Source of the DNA: an uncultured Burkholderiales bacterium
GTDB lineage: Bacteria > Pseudomonadota > Gammaproteobacteria > Burkholderiales > Burkholderiaceae_C
Direction: 5' to 3'
Assembly (NCBI GenBank): GCA_937927685.1
Contig: CALBSC010000077.1
Location: 62,001 to 126,000, forward strand
DNA length: 64,000 nucleotides
The notes beneath the pieces are model-generated. The model saw only the letters and a program-made list of their open reading frames with translations, was not told the origin of the DNA and did no database searches. Position numbers and translations under genes: made by a program. Below are positions 26,037 through 33,657 of the stretch, piece by piece; positions within the stretch are counted from its first letter, which is position 1; every line of letters begins with the position of its first letter.

Positions 26037-26065
26037 AGACACCACCAAGACCCAGGAGACAAACC

Positions 26066-27043
26066 ATGACGATTGGCCATTCACTGACTCGTTGGCTGAG
26101 CATGGCCGTGTGTGTGGCATCGGCCGCGCTGGCGCTGCCCACCCAGGCCGCAGACCCCTTTCCCACTAAGGCGGTGCAGGTGGTGATTCCCTTTCAGCCG
26201 GGGGACACGGACAACCTGCTGCGGCCTTTTGTCGACCGCATGGGCGAGTTTCTGGGACAGCCTGTGGTGCTGAGTTACAAGCCGGGCGCGGGCGGCGCGG
26301 TGGGCGCGGGCCAGGTGGCGACGAGCCGTCCCGATGGCTACACCTTGGTGGGCACTTCGCAAGGCTCCATCGTGGTGGTGCCGCTGGCCAACAAGGATGT
26401 GAAATATTCCACCGACTCCTTTGCCCCGGTCGCTGCGCTGGCCGAAGGCGGGATGCTGCTGGTGGTGCAATCCACATCGCCCTGGAAATCCATGAAGGAG
26501 TTGATCGAGTACTCGCGCAAGAACCCGAACGCGATCAACTACACCACCTCGGGGGCCATGGGCATCACCCACTTGCTGGCCGAGATTTTCAGCAAGGAGG
26601 CGCAGCTGCGCTGGACCCATATCCCCACGCAGGGCAGCGGTCCGGCCATCACCCAATTGCTGGGCGGGCATGTGAACATGTCGTCCACTGCCCTGGCACC
26701 TGCGTTGGCCCACATCAAGTCCGGCACTTTGCGTCCGCTGGCGGTGTTTGGCGACACGCGTCTGCGGGCCTTGCCGGAGGTGCCGACCTTGCGCGAGCTG
26801 GGCTACAACTTCGCCAGCCCGGTCTATTACGGCATTTCTGCGCCCAAAGGCACACCGCGTGAAGTCGTGGAGGCGCTCTACAACGCGGCACGCAAGGCGG
26901 TGGAGAAATATGGTTCCCAGATCAACGACAGCCTCAATGTCTTTGGCGCCGAAACCAAGCTGCTCGGGCCGGATGAGTACGCGCAGTACCTCAAGAGCCA
27001 GCAACAGATTTTTGGTGCGGAAATCAAGACAATGATGCCGTGA
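26066..27043 (+). CDS. Bug-family binding protein with atypical ligand loop
   Basis: The 325-residue receptor has a signal peptide ending near PTQAAD and the family frame FPTKAVQVVIPF. Its first ligand loop reads QPGDTDNLLRPF, where most relatives have PGGxxDxxAR, so the binding pocket should differ. The middle block shows WTHIPTQGSGPAITQLLGGHVNM and the end TPREVVEALYNAARKAVEKY. CAGGAG precedes the ATG at 26066. It closes the Bug-SDR-SDR-Bug unit and is followed by an 11-bp tandem repeat. It may take a ligand related to, but distinct from, that of the Bug at 23330. Confidence 0.9.
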   Translation: MTIGHSLTRWLSMAVCVASAALALPTQAADPFPTKAVQVVIPFQPGDTDNLLRPFVDRMGEFLGQPVVLSYKPGAGGAVGAGQVATSRPDGYTLVGTSQGSIVVVPLANKDVKYSTDSFAPVAALAEGGMLLVVQSTSPWKSMKELIEYSRKNPNAINYTTSGAMGITHLLAEIFSKEAQLRWTHIPTQGSGPAITQLLGGHVNMSSTALAPALAHIKSGTLRPLAVFGDTRLRALPEVPTLRELGYNFASPVYYGISAPKGTPREVVEALYNAARKAVEKYGSQINDSLNVFGAETKLLGPDEYAQYLKSQQQIFGAEIKTMMP

Positions 27044-27052
27044 TGAGGGTGC

Positions 27053-27096
27053 GATGACGCTGTGATGACGCTGTGATGACGCTGTGATGACGCCGT
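27053..27096. repeat. Four tandem 11-bp repeats between convergent genes
   Basis: Units GATGACGCTGT at 27053, 27064 and 27075 are identical; the fourth at 27086 has one change (C for T). They lie between the stop of the Bug gene and the end of metY. The 11-base period is close to one helical turn. The units carry no dyad and are too short and spacer-free for a CRISPR. Confidence 0.85.
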
Positions 27097-27115
27097 AGGC
27101 CGGCGACGGTGCGGT

Positions 27116-28417
27116 TCAGGCCGAGGCGCGCGACAAGGCCTGATCCAGATCCCACAGGATGTCGTCCACGTGCTCGAGCCCGACCGAGAGTCGAACCAGA
27201 TCGGGCGTTACGCCCGCCGCCTGCAGTTGCGCGGGTTCGAGTTGGCGGTGCGTGGTGGACGCCGGATGGATGATCAGCGTGCGGGTGTCGCCAATATTGG
27301 CCAGGTGACTCATGAACTGCGCGGCCTCGATGCACTTGACGGCATTGCTGTAGCCGCCACGCACGCCGAACGAGAGCAGACCGGATGCCCCCGGACATCC
27401 GTCAAAGGATCGCATCAGGCGCTGTACCAGATGCGCCTGCGGATGATCGGGTAGCCCCGGGTAGTTCACCCACGCCACCTGAGGGTGTTGCTGCAAAAAC
27501 TTCGCAACGGCCAGGGCATTGCGGCAGTGCCGCTCCATGCGCAGCGGCAAGGTCTCCACGCCCTGCAGGATTTGCCAGGCACTGGTGGGGGAGAGGGTGG
27601 AGCCATAGACCCGCAACACCTCCATGCGAGCGCGCATGGTGAAACCAAAGTCGCCAAAGGTCTCGTAGAACTTCACGCCATGGTAGCCGGGGGAGGGCTC
27701 GGTCATGCCGGGAAATTTACCGTTGTCCCAGGGAAATTGGCCGGACTCCACCACCACGCCGGCGAGGGTCGTGCCGTGTCCTCCGAGGTACTTGGTGGCC
27801 GAGTGCACGACGATGTCGGCGCCCCACTGCAAGGGGTTGCACAGGTAAGGGGAGGGGACGGTGTTGTCGATGATGAGGGGCAATCCGTGCGCATGCGCCA
27901 CCTCGGCCACCGCCGGAATGTCCAGCAGGATCAGGCTGGGGTTGCCCAGGCTTTCCGCGAACACGGCCCGTGTGTTGGGCTGGATGGCGGCAGCAAACGC
28001 ATCCGGGTCATGGGCATCGACAAAGGTGGTCTCGATGCCAAAGCGGCGTAGGTTCACCGCCAGCATGGTGACACTGCCGCCATAGAGGGCGCTGGCGGCC
28101 ACCACATGGTCGCCTTGTTGCAGCAGTGTCATCAATGCCATGGTTTCGGCGGCCATGCCACTGGCGCTGGCGATCGCAGCACGTCCGCCTTCCAGCGCGG
28201 CCACGCGTTCCTCCAGCGCGGCCACGGTGGGGTTGGACAATCGCGAGTACACATTGCCAAAGGTCTGCAGGTTGAACAGGCTGGCCGCGTGCTCAGCACT
28301 GTCAAACACATAGCTGGTGGTCTGGTAGATGGGTAAGGCGCGCGCGCCTGTGGCGGCGTCGGGAATCTGCCCGGCGTGGATGGCCAGGGTTTCAGGTTTG
28401 AAGACGTGATCGCTCAT
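27116..28417 (-). CDS. metY: O-acetylhomoserine sulfhydrylase family (MetY/MetZ-like)
   Basis: The 433-residue PLP enzyme belongs to the Cys/Met metabolism family that makes homocysteine from O-acetyl- or O-succinylhomoserine and sulfide. Visible are NVYSRLSNPTVAALEERVAALEGG, the PLP lysine in VVHSATKYLGGHGTT, and the C-terminal HPASTTHRQL typical of MetY. The length of about 430 favours MetY over cystathionine gamma-synthase (about 390). It lies ten bases after a CoA-binding protein gene on the same strand, so they are cotranscribed. I saw no SAM riboswitch upstream. The MetE-like gene at the window start uses the same product, homocysteine. Confidence 0.93.
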   Translation of the reverse strand: MSDHVFKPETLAIHAGQIPDAATGARALPIYQTTSYVFDSAEHAASLFNLQTFGNVYSRLSNPTVAALEERVAALEGGRAAIASASGMAAETMALMTLLQQGDHVVAASALYGGSVTMLAVNLRRFGIETTFVDAHDPDAFAAAIQPNTRAVFAESLGNPSLILLDIPAVAEVAHAHGLPLIIDNTVPSPYLCNPLQWGADIVVHSATKYLGGHGTTLAGVVVESGQFPWDNGKFPGMTEPSPGYHGVKFYETFGDFGFTMRARMEVLRVYGSTLSPTSAWQILQGVETLPLRMERHCRNALAVAKFLQQHPQVAWVNYPGLPDHPQAHLVQRLMRSFDGCPGASGLLSFGVRGGYSNAVKCIEAAQFMSHLANIGDTRTLIIHPASTTHRQLEPAQLQAAGVTPDLVRLSVGLEHVDDILWDLDQALSRASA

Positions 28418-28427
28418 GGGGTGCCGT

Positions 28428-28901
28428 TCAGTGGGGTCGTTGTGACGAGATGATGCCGGTGTTCACCCCCATCCAGTGGAGGCCGCCAAAGAGGCGTGCG
28501 TGCTCGATCTTCACGCAGCGGTTCATCACCGACGACAGGCCATGGGCACGTGCCAGGGCATCGGCCTCATGGTTCTCGACGCCCAGTTGTTGCCAGACAC
28601 AGCGCGCGCCGATCTGAAGGGCTTGTTGCGCGATGGGCAGCACATCTTCACTGCGACGAAACACATCCACCATGTCCACCGGGTGTGGAATATCCAGCAG
28701 GCTGGCATAACAGGTTTCACCCAGGATGCCCTCGGGGCTTCCGGCGTAACGGGGATTGACCGGCACGATGCGATAGCCGTGCTCCTGCATGTATTTGGCG
28801 GCGAAGAAACTCGGACGGTGCCATTCAGCAGACAGGCCCACCACGGCGATCGTGGTGTGCCCGCGCAGAATGCGGCGCAATTCGGCCATGTCGTTTGCCA
28901 T
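28428..28901 (-). CDS. CoA-binding domain protein (YccU-like)
   Basis: The 157-residue cytoplasmic protein has a single CoA-binding Rossmann domain as in YccU: TIAVVGLSAEWHRPSFFAAKYM, GYRIVPVNPRY, VDMVDVFRRSEDVLPI, WQQLGVENHEAD and MNRCVKIEHARL. AGGAGT lies before the ATG at 28901; longer in-frame starts overlap the divergent TetR gene. It is the first gene of the metY unit, and linkage of YccU-like genes with metY is seen in several proteobacteria. Its role is not known, though binding of CoA or a CoA-disulphide near sulfur assimilation is plausible. Confidence 0.88.
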   Translation of the reverse strand: MANDMAELRRILRGHTTIAVVGLSAEWHRPSFFAAKYMQEHGYRIVPVNPRYAGSPEGILGETCYASLLDIPHPVDMVDVFRRSEDVLPIAQQALQIGARCVWQQLGVENHEADALARAHGLSSVMNRCVKIEHARLFGGLHWMGVNTGIISSQRPH

Positions 28902-28923
28902 CGGGACTCCTGTGCTCTGCTGC

Positions 28924-28938
28924 CGTGACCCTGTCACG
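28924..28938. promoter_or_regulatory. 15-bp palindrome in the gap between the CoA-binding and TetR genes
   Basis: CGTGAC-CCT-GTCACG is a perfect inverted repeat with six-base arms, in the 89-base gap between the divergent CoA-binding protein and TetR genes. It lies 22 bases from the CoA-binding start. It could be an operator for either unit; its sequence differs from the candidate TetR site at 29752. Confidence 0.4.
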
Positions 28939-28978
28939 TTGAGTTTCATGTTAACCCGCCCTGCAACCCTCCGATGCG

Positions 28979-28984
28979 TATACT
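28979..28984 (+). promoter_or_regulatory. -10-like hexamer TATACT directly before the TetR start
   Basis: TATACT ends six bases before the TetR ATG. If used, transcription would begin at or next to the ATG, giving a leaderless mRNA. No Shine-Dalgarno is present before this ATG, which fits, but no good -35 element is visible at 16-18 bases. Confidence 0.3.
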
Positions 28985-28990
28985 GGTCAA

Positions 28991-29689
28991 ATGAACGAAC
29001 CAGTCCATACAGGCAAAGCGACTGCCCCCCCGCGTGCTTCCCGCGCAGCCGGTGCGGGTGGCAAGGCGCTGTCGCGTACCAACGATCCTGCCCGAACCAC
29101 GGCTGAAATCCTGGAAGTGGCCACGCGCGAGTTTGCAGCCAAGGGACTGGCCGGCGCGCGCATCGATGAAATTGCCGCCGCCACGCGCACCAGCAAGCGC
29201 ATGATCTATTACTACTTCGGCAGCAAGGACGGCTTGTACCTGGCGGTCCTCGAAGACGCCTACCGGCGCATGCGCAGCATCGAAGCCGATCTGCACCTGG
29301 ATGACCTGGAGCCGATGGCCGCACTCGAGCGTCTGGTGGGGTTCACCTACGACCATCACCGCAACAACGAGGACTTCATCCGGCTCGTCATGAGCGAGAA
29401 CGTTCAGCAAGGTCACTACCTGGCCCAAAGCCCGCGCATTCACGAATTGAACCTGACCGCCATCTCGGCCCTGGAGCGCTTGCTGGCCCGGGGTGTGGCC
29501 AGCGGTGTCTTCCGGTCCGACCTCCGGCCGCTGGACGTCCACTCGTTCATATCGGCCCTGTGCTTCTTCAATGTCTCCAACCGCCACACCTTTGGCTTGA
29601 TCTTCCAGACCGGTCTGGAGGACGATAAGGCGTCCATCTTGTCCCGTGAACGGGTGATCGAGGCCTTGCTTCGATTTGTGGGCTGCTGA
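28991..29689 (+). CDS. TetR-family transcriptional regulator
   Basis: The 232-residue protein has a basic, Ala-rich N-terminal tail of about 35 residues and then the TetR DNA-binding domain: TTAEILEVATREFAAKGLAGARIDEIAAATRTSKRMIYYYFGSKDGLY is the helix-turn-helix, shown here only by its ends and core (ARIDEIA, MIYYYFGSK). The ligand domain has VGFTYDHHRNNEDFIRLVMSEN, a type common in catabolic regulators. It is transcribed toward a TRAP-AroE-HPPD-DSD operon, and an operator-like site lies at 29752-29765, so it probably represses that operon. The inducer could be quinate, shikimate or dehydroshikimate; that is inference. Confidence 0.92.
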   Translation: MNEPVHTGKATAPPRASRAAGAGGKALSRTNDPARTTAEILEVATREFAAKGLAGARIDEIAAATRTSKRMIYYYFGSKDGLYLAVLEDAYRRMRSIEADLHLDDLEPMAALERLVGFTYDHHRNNEDFIRLVMSENVQQGHYLAQSPRIHELNLTAISALERLLARGVASGVFRSDLRPLDVHSFISALCFFNVSNRHTFGLIFQTGLEDDKASILSRERVIEALLRFVGC

Positions 29690-29740
29690 GCTCCCCATAG
29701 CCGCTATGCCCGGAATGCATGGCGAATACGGGTTAATCCC

Positions 29741-29765
29741 TATAATTAAAAACTAACCAGTTCGT
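29741..29765 (+). promoter_or_regulatory. -10 box with overlapping TetR-type operator before the TRAP operon
   Basis: A perfect TATAAT at 29741-29746 is followed by ACTAAC-CA-GTTCGT at 29752-29765, a 14-bp near-palindrome with one mismatch, placed over the expected transcription start. This shape fits TetR-family operators. The -35 region is weak. It lies 107 bases before the TRAP receptor ATG. Confidence 0.5.
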
Positions 29766-29871
29766 ACATTATGGAGTCACAGATTCCAACACCTCGGCCG
29801 ACCGGGTACGCCGGCCGAGGATGATTCCAACCCGCGTACGTCCCGCCCTTGTGTGCACCGGAGACCTGATC

Positions 29872-30867
29872 ATGAAGCGTTTGTTCCTCAAATCCCTGAT
29901 TTCCGCCTTGTCCCTGTCCTTGGGCGGTCTGGCCATCGCGCAGGACAAGACCATCAAGTTCGCCAACCAGAACAGTGCGGGTCACCCCATCGTGCAGGGC
30001 ATGGAGAAGTTCAAGGAAGTGGTGGAGGCCAAGTCGGGCGGCAAGCTGAAGGTCAACCTGTTTGTAGGCGGCGCACTCGGTAGCGACCAGGCCAACGTGT
30101 CAGCCCTGCAAGGCGGTACCCTGGAAATGGTGGCGATGAACTCCGGCATCCTGGCCAGCCAGGTCAAGGACTTTGGTGTGTTCGATTTCCCCTTCATGTT
30201 TGCCGATGGCAAGGAAGCCGACGCCGTGGTCGATGGACCCTTCGGCAAGAAGATGCACGCCAAACTGCTGGAGAAGGGCATTGTCGGTCTGGGCTATTAC
30301 GAACTGGGCTTTCGCCACATGAGCAATGGCCGTCGCCCCATCACCAAAGTGGCGGATATCGAAGGCCTCAAGCTGCGTGTGATTCCCAACCCCATCAACG
30401 TCGACTGGGTCAAGGCCTTGGGCGCGAACCCCACACCGCTGCCGTTCCCCGAGCTGTACGCCGCGCTGGAGCAAAAGGCGGTGGACGGACAGGAAAACCC
30501 GGTGGCCACCATCAACTCGGCCAAGCTGTATGAAGTGCAGAAATACCTGACACTCACCAGCCACCAGTACAACCCGCAGTCCGTCATGATCAGCAAGAAA
30601 TTCTGGGACGGTCTGTCGGCTGCCGAGAAGAAGATCGTGGAAGACGCCGTGGTCGAATCTGCCAAGTTCCAGCGTCAACAGTCGCGTGCCCAGGTGGCCA
30701 GCATCACCGAGAACCTGAAGAAAAATGGCATGCAAGTGTCTGAACTGCCGGCGGCCGAGATGGCCATCCTGCGCGACAAGATGAAGCCGGTGATCGCCAA
30801 GCACGGTGAGCCCATTGCCGCGACCGTGAGCGAACTGCAAGCCGAGCTCGCCAAGCTGCGCAAGTAA
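29872..30867 (+). CDS. TRAP transporter substrate-binding protein (DctP family)
   Basis: The 331-residue periplasmic receptor has a signal peptide (MKRLFLKSL to AIAQD) and the DctP fold. Visible are TIKFANQNSAGHPIVQGMEKF, the conserved ligand Arg region LKLRVIPNP, and ELYAALEQKAVDGQENP, a family hallmark. GGAGACC precedes the ATG at 29872. No DctQ or DctM membrane gene follows; the AroE-like gene starts seven bases after its stop. It probably delivers a sugar-acid-like or cyclic carboxylate to the enzymes of this operon using membrane subunits coded elsewhere. Confidence 0.94.
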   Translation: MKRLFLKSLISALSLSLGGLAIAQDKTIKFANQNSAGHPIVQGMEKFKEVVEAKSGGKLKVNLFVGGALGSDQANVSALQGGTLEMVAMNSGILASQVKDFGVFDFPFMFADGKEADAVVDGPFGKKMHAKLLEKGIVGLGYYELGFRHMSNGRRPITKVADIEGLKLRVIPNPINVDWVKALGANPTPLPFPELYAALEQKAVDGQENPVATINSAKLYEVQKYLTLTSHQYNPQSVMISKKFWDGLSAAEKKIVEDAVVESAKFQRQQSRAQVASITENLKKNGMQVSELPAAEMAILRDKMKPVIAKHGEPIAATVSELQAELAKLRK

Positions 30868-30874
30868 TGGCGCC

Positions 30875-31711
30875 ATGATCAACGGTCACACGGAGATCAT
30901 TGCGCACCTCGGTTACCCGACGCACAGCTTCAAGGCCCCCATGATTTACAACCCCTTCTTTGCGGAGAAGGGCTTCAATGCCATCGTGGTGCCCATGGGG
31001 TGTCGGGCCGAGGAGTTTGCGGCCTTCCTGCCATTGGTGTTTCGCCTCTCCAACATCCGGGGCGCGCTCATCACCATGCCGCACAAGGTGAGCGTGGTGG
31101 ATCTGCTCGATGAGGTCACCCCCGCCGTGCGTGTGGCCGGTGCCTGTAACGCGGTGCGACGCTCCGCCGAGGGTCGGCTGCAAGGCGACATGTTTGACGG
31201 CGAAGGCTTTGTGCGCGGCTTGAAAACCAAGGGCTTTGATCCCCGGGGCTGTCGTGCGCTGGTGGTGGGGGCAGGCGGCGTGGGCCGTGCCATCACCGCC
31301 TCGCTGGCGGCAGCGGGTGTCGGTTCCCTGAGTCTTTTTGATGTGGACGATGCGTCTGTGCAAGGTCTGGCCGCTCGCGTGCGCGAGCATTACCCGGACG
31401 TGGCGGTACAGACCGGTTCGCGTGACCCGCACGGACACGATCTGGTGGTCAATGCGACGCCCCTGGGCATGAATGAAGCCGACCCGATGCCCATTGACGT
31501 GCAACGCCTGTCGCCCACCACTTTTGTGGGGGAAGTCGTGATGAAGCGCGAGACCACCCCATTGCTGGCCGCTGCCCAGGCCCGCGGCTGTCGGGTGCAG
31601 GTGGGGACCGACATGTTGTATGAGCAGATTCCGGCTTACCTCGAGTTCTTTGGTCTGCCAACCACCACGGCGGCCGAGTTGCGTCGTTTGTCACAAGTCA
31701 GCTACGCCTGA
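30875..31711 (+). CDS. AroE-like quinate/shikimate dehydrogenase family protein
   Basis: The 278-residue protein has the shikimate dehydrogenase fold: an N-terminal substrate domain (HLGYPTHSFKAPMIYN, ITMPHK with the catalytic Lys, GDMFDGEGF with the catalytic Asp) and a Rossmann domain (VVGAGGVGRAI, NATPLGM). The substrate loop differs from housekeeping AroE, whose HSxSP Ser pair is replaced here by SFKAP, so it is more likely a catabolic relative acting on quinate, shikimate or a similar polyol acid. It is the second gene of the TRAP operon, with a seven-base gap. NAD or NADP use is not evident from the loop alone. Confidence 0.9.
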   Translation: MINGHTEIIAHLGYPTHSFKAPMIYNPFFAEKGFNAIVVPMGCRAEEFAAFLPLVFRLSNIRGALITMPHKVSVVDLLDEVTPAVRVAGACNAVRRSAEGRLQGDMFDGEGFVRGLKTKGFDPRGCRALVVGAGGVGRAITASLAAAGVGSLSLFDVDDASVQGLAARVREHYPDVAVQTGSRDPHGHDLVVNATPLGMNEADPMPIDVQRLSPTTFVGEVVMKRETTPLLAAAQARGCRVQVGTDMLYEQIPAYLEFFGLPTTTAAELRRLSQVSYA

Positions 31712-31746
31712 AGGGCCGCTCGCCCGACCCCGGGCAGGAGAATTGC

Positions 31747-32625
31747 ATGCGCACAGAATCCACCGATCGCGAATCCATCCCCGAGTTGCCCAACCGTCTG
31801 GGTATCGAGGGCATCGAGTTCATCGAATACGCCACCTCCCGGCCTCAAGCCCTGGGGCAGGTGCTGGAGCAGATGGGCTTTCGCCCTGTGGCGCGACACC
31901 GTTCGCGTGAAGTCACCTTGTACCGTCAGGGTTCGATGAACCTGATCGTCAATGCCAACCACGAGGCGGCGCGTGCGGAGTTGGCACAGGACGGCCGGCC
32001 CGTGCTGTCGGCCGTGGCATTTCGTGTGCGCGATGCGCTCAAGGCCCACACCCGATGCCTGGACCTGGGGGCCTGGTCGGTGCCCAGCCATGCGCAGGCG
32101 ATGGAATTGCACATCCCCGCCATCCACGGTCCGGGTTCCAGCCGTTTTTATTTTGTCGACCGCTGGCGCGAGTTTTCGATCTACGACGTGGATTTCAACC
32201 CCATCCCCACAGTCGACATGCAGCCCACCGCGCTGGAGGGCATGAGCTACTTCGGCGTGGTGCAGTACATCGGCGCCCAACGCAGCGCCGACTGGCTGAC
32301 CTATTACGAGCACATGTTCGACTTTGCCCCCATTCCCGATGAGGAGCGTTTTGGCATCCTGCCCAAGGGCAAGCTGATGCGCAGCCCGTGTGGCCAGTTC
32401 CTGTGGCAACTCATCGAACCTGAACCCTGGATGGACGCCGAGGACAGCGGGGAGTCGTTGCAACGCATCGGGCTGGGTGTGAAGGACGTGGGCAAGACCG
32501 TGCAGGTGCTCAAGGCCCGCGGGGTGGAGTTTGTCGAGTCGTCGCGCTTGCACCCTGAAGACCGCGGCGCGCTCACGCGATCGGTGTTGGGGTCGGTGGC
32601 GTTCGAGCTGGTTCACCAGGACTGA
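31747..32625 (+). CDS. HPPD-like VOC protein with degraded metal site
   Basis: The 292-residue protein resembles 4-hydroxyphenylpyruvate dioxygenase and the C-terminal domain of QuiC1-type dehydroshikimate dehydratases. The N-terminal half GIEGIEFIEYATSRP, VARHRSREVTLYRQGSMNLIVN is typical. In the C-terminal half the first metal His position is Gly (FGVVQYIG), the second is Arg (LQRIGLGVKDV), and only the Glu remains (AFELVHQD). It should therefore not bind iron in the usual way. It lies between the AroE-like gene and the dehydratase-like gene, the two halves of QuiC1 being separate here and in swapped order. A structural or regulatory role for the dehydratase is possible. Confidence 0.85.
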   Translation: MRTESTDRESIPELPNRLGIEGIEFIEYATSRPQALGQVLEQMGFRPVARHRSREVTLYRQGSMNLIVNANHEAARAELAQDGRPVLSAVAFRVRDALKAHTRCLDLGAWSVPSHAQAMELHIPAIHGPGSSRFYFVDRWREFSIYDVDFNPIPTVDMQPTALEGMSYFGVVQYIGAQRSADWLTYYEHMFDFAPIPDEERFGILPKGKLMRSPCGQFLWQLIEPEPWMDAEDSGESLQRIGLGVKDVGKTVQVLKARGVEFVESSRLHPEDRGALTRSVLGSVAFELVHQD

Positions 32626-32635
32626 GGGGATGGCC

Positions 32636-33523
32636 ATGCACATGCTGGATGGCTACGGGATGGACACCATCACCCTGGCAGGTTCCCTGGAGGCCAAACT
32701 CGCGGCCATGAAGGCGGCAGGTTTTTCGCAGGTGATGCTGATGGCGCGCGACCTGGTCGGTCACCCGGGTGGCGTGGAGGCGGCCGCGCAGGCCGTTCGT
32801 GACAGCGGCCTGCGTCCCACCGGATTTCAGGTGTTGCGCGACTTTGAAGGGCTGTCCGGGCACCTGCACGACTACAAGGTGGACATGGCCAAATCCATGC
32901 TCACGATGTGCCAGGCGGTGGGCAGTCGCGTGCTGCTGGCCTGCTCGTCGACGTCGCGTCATGCGGCTGATGAGCGCGCCCACATCGTGCGCGATCTGCG
33001 CAAGCTCGCCATGCTGGCCTTGCCGCTGGGCATCCGGGTGGCTTACGAAGCCTTGTCCTGGGGCCGCACGGTCAATGACTACGTCACGAGCTGGGCGCTG
33101 GTGGAAGAGGCCGACTGTCCCAACCTGGGCGTGGGGATCGATTCCTTCCACATCTTTGCGGCCCAGTCATCGCTGGATGCCCTGGAGGACATCGACCCCG
33201 GCAAGATTTTTCTGGTGCAGTTGTCCGACTTCATGTGGCATGACACGCCCACCTTTGAGGACCGCATCACCACCGCGCGCACATTCCGTGTGTTTCCCGG
33301 TGAGGGCGTGCACAGCGAACAACTGGCCGATCTGGTGATGCGGCTCGAGCGCATGGGCTACCCGGGCGATTTCAGCTTCGAGGTGTTCAACGACGACTAC
33401 CAGCAGTTGCCCTTGTCCACCGTGACCGAGCGCGCCCGCCGAAGCGCCTTGTGGTTGCACCAGGACGTGTTGCACCGCAGCGCGCCCCTGCCGGCGTGGA
33501 CCCGGCCGCAGCACCCCAGCTGA
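32636..33523 (+). CDS. 3-dehydroshikimate dehydratase-like (sugar phosphate isomerase/AP endonuclease 2 fold)
   Basis: The 295-residue TIM-barrel protein matches the N-terminal domain of QuiC1-type 3-dehydroshikimate dehydratase, which forms protocatechuate. The four metal ligands of this fold appear in order: Glu in VAYEALSWGR, Asp in GVGIDSFHIF, Gln in FLVQLSDF and Glu in FSFEVFND; HxxD-type WHDTP follows. I chose the ATG at 32636, six bases after GAGGGG; the ATG at 32630 touches that site. It ends the operon begun by the TRAP receptor. The substrate may be 3-dehydroshikimate or a related ring acid; protocatechuate dioxygenase genes are not in the window. Confidence 0.85.
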   Translation: MHMLDGYGMDTITLAGSLEAKLAAMKAAGFSQVMLMARDLVGHPGGVEAAAQAVRDSGLRPTGFQVLRDFEGLSGHLHDYKVDMAKSMLTMCQAVGSRVLLACSSTSRHAADERAHIVRDLRKLAMLALPLGIRVAYEALSWGRTVNDYVTSWALVEEADCPNLGVGIDSFHIFAAQSSLDALEDIDPGKIFLVQLSDFMWHDTPTFEDRITTARTFRVFPGEGVHSEQLADLVMRLERMGYPGDFSFEVFNDDYQQLPLSTVTERARRSALWLHQDVLHRSAPLPAWTRPQHPS

Positions 33524-33620
33524 ATGCCTGGCGCGGCGCCCATCCAGCTAAGCCCATCCGGCTGCCTCAAGCGTCCTGGACTGTCCGCGCCCTGCGCAGC
33601 GTGCCCCTGCACGGCCATAC

Positions 33621-33636
33621 CGGGACGGCAGTCCCG
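33621..33636. terminator. Short hairpin between convergent genes
   Basis: CGGGAC-GGCA-GTCCCG forms a six-bp perfect stem with a tetraloop in the 134-base gap between the dehydratase-like gene and the convergent PfkB kinase. There is no T tract, so it is at most a weak terminator. Confidence 0.35.
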
Positions 33637-33657
33637 ATCGCTCACCGGCCCCATCGG

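Noticed and set aside
27053..27096. Possible CRISPR array
   Set aside because: Units are 11 bases with no spacers and no dyad, and no cas gene is present.
28418..28990. SAM or cobalamin riboswitch controlling metY
   Set aside because: The gap before metY is ten bases and the gap before the operon 89 bases; neither holds a recognisable riboswitch core.
31747..33523. Frameshifted single QuiC1 gene
   Set aside because: The order is reversed (HPPD-like first), each gene has its own ribosome site and complete domain, so a simple frameshift cannot explain it.
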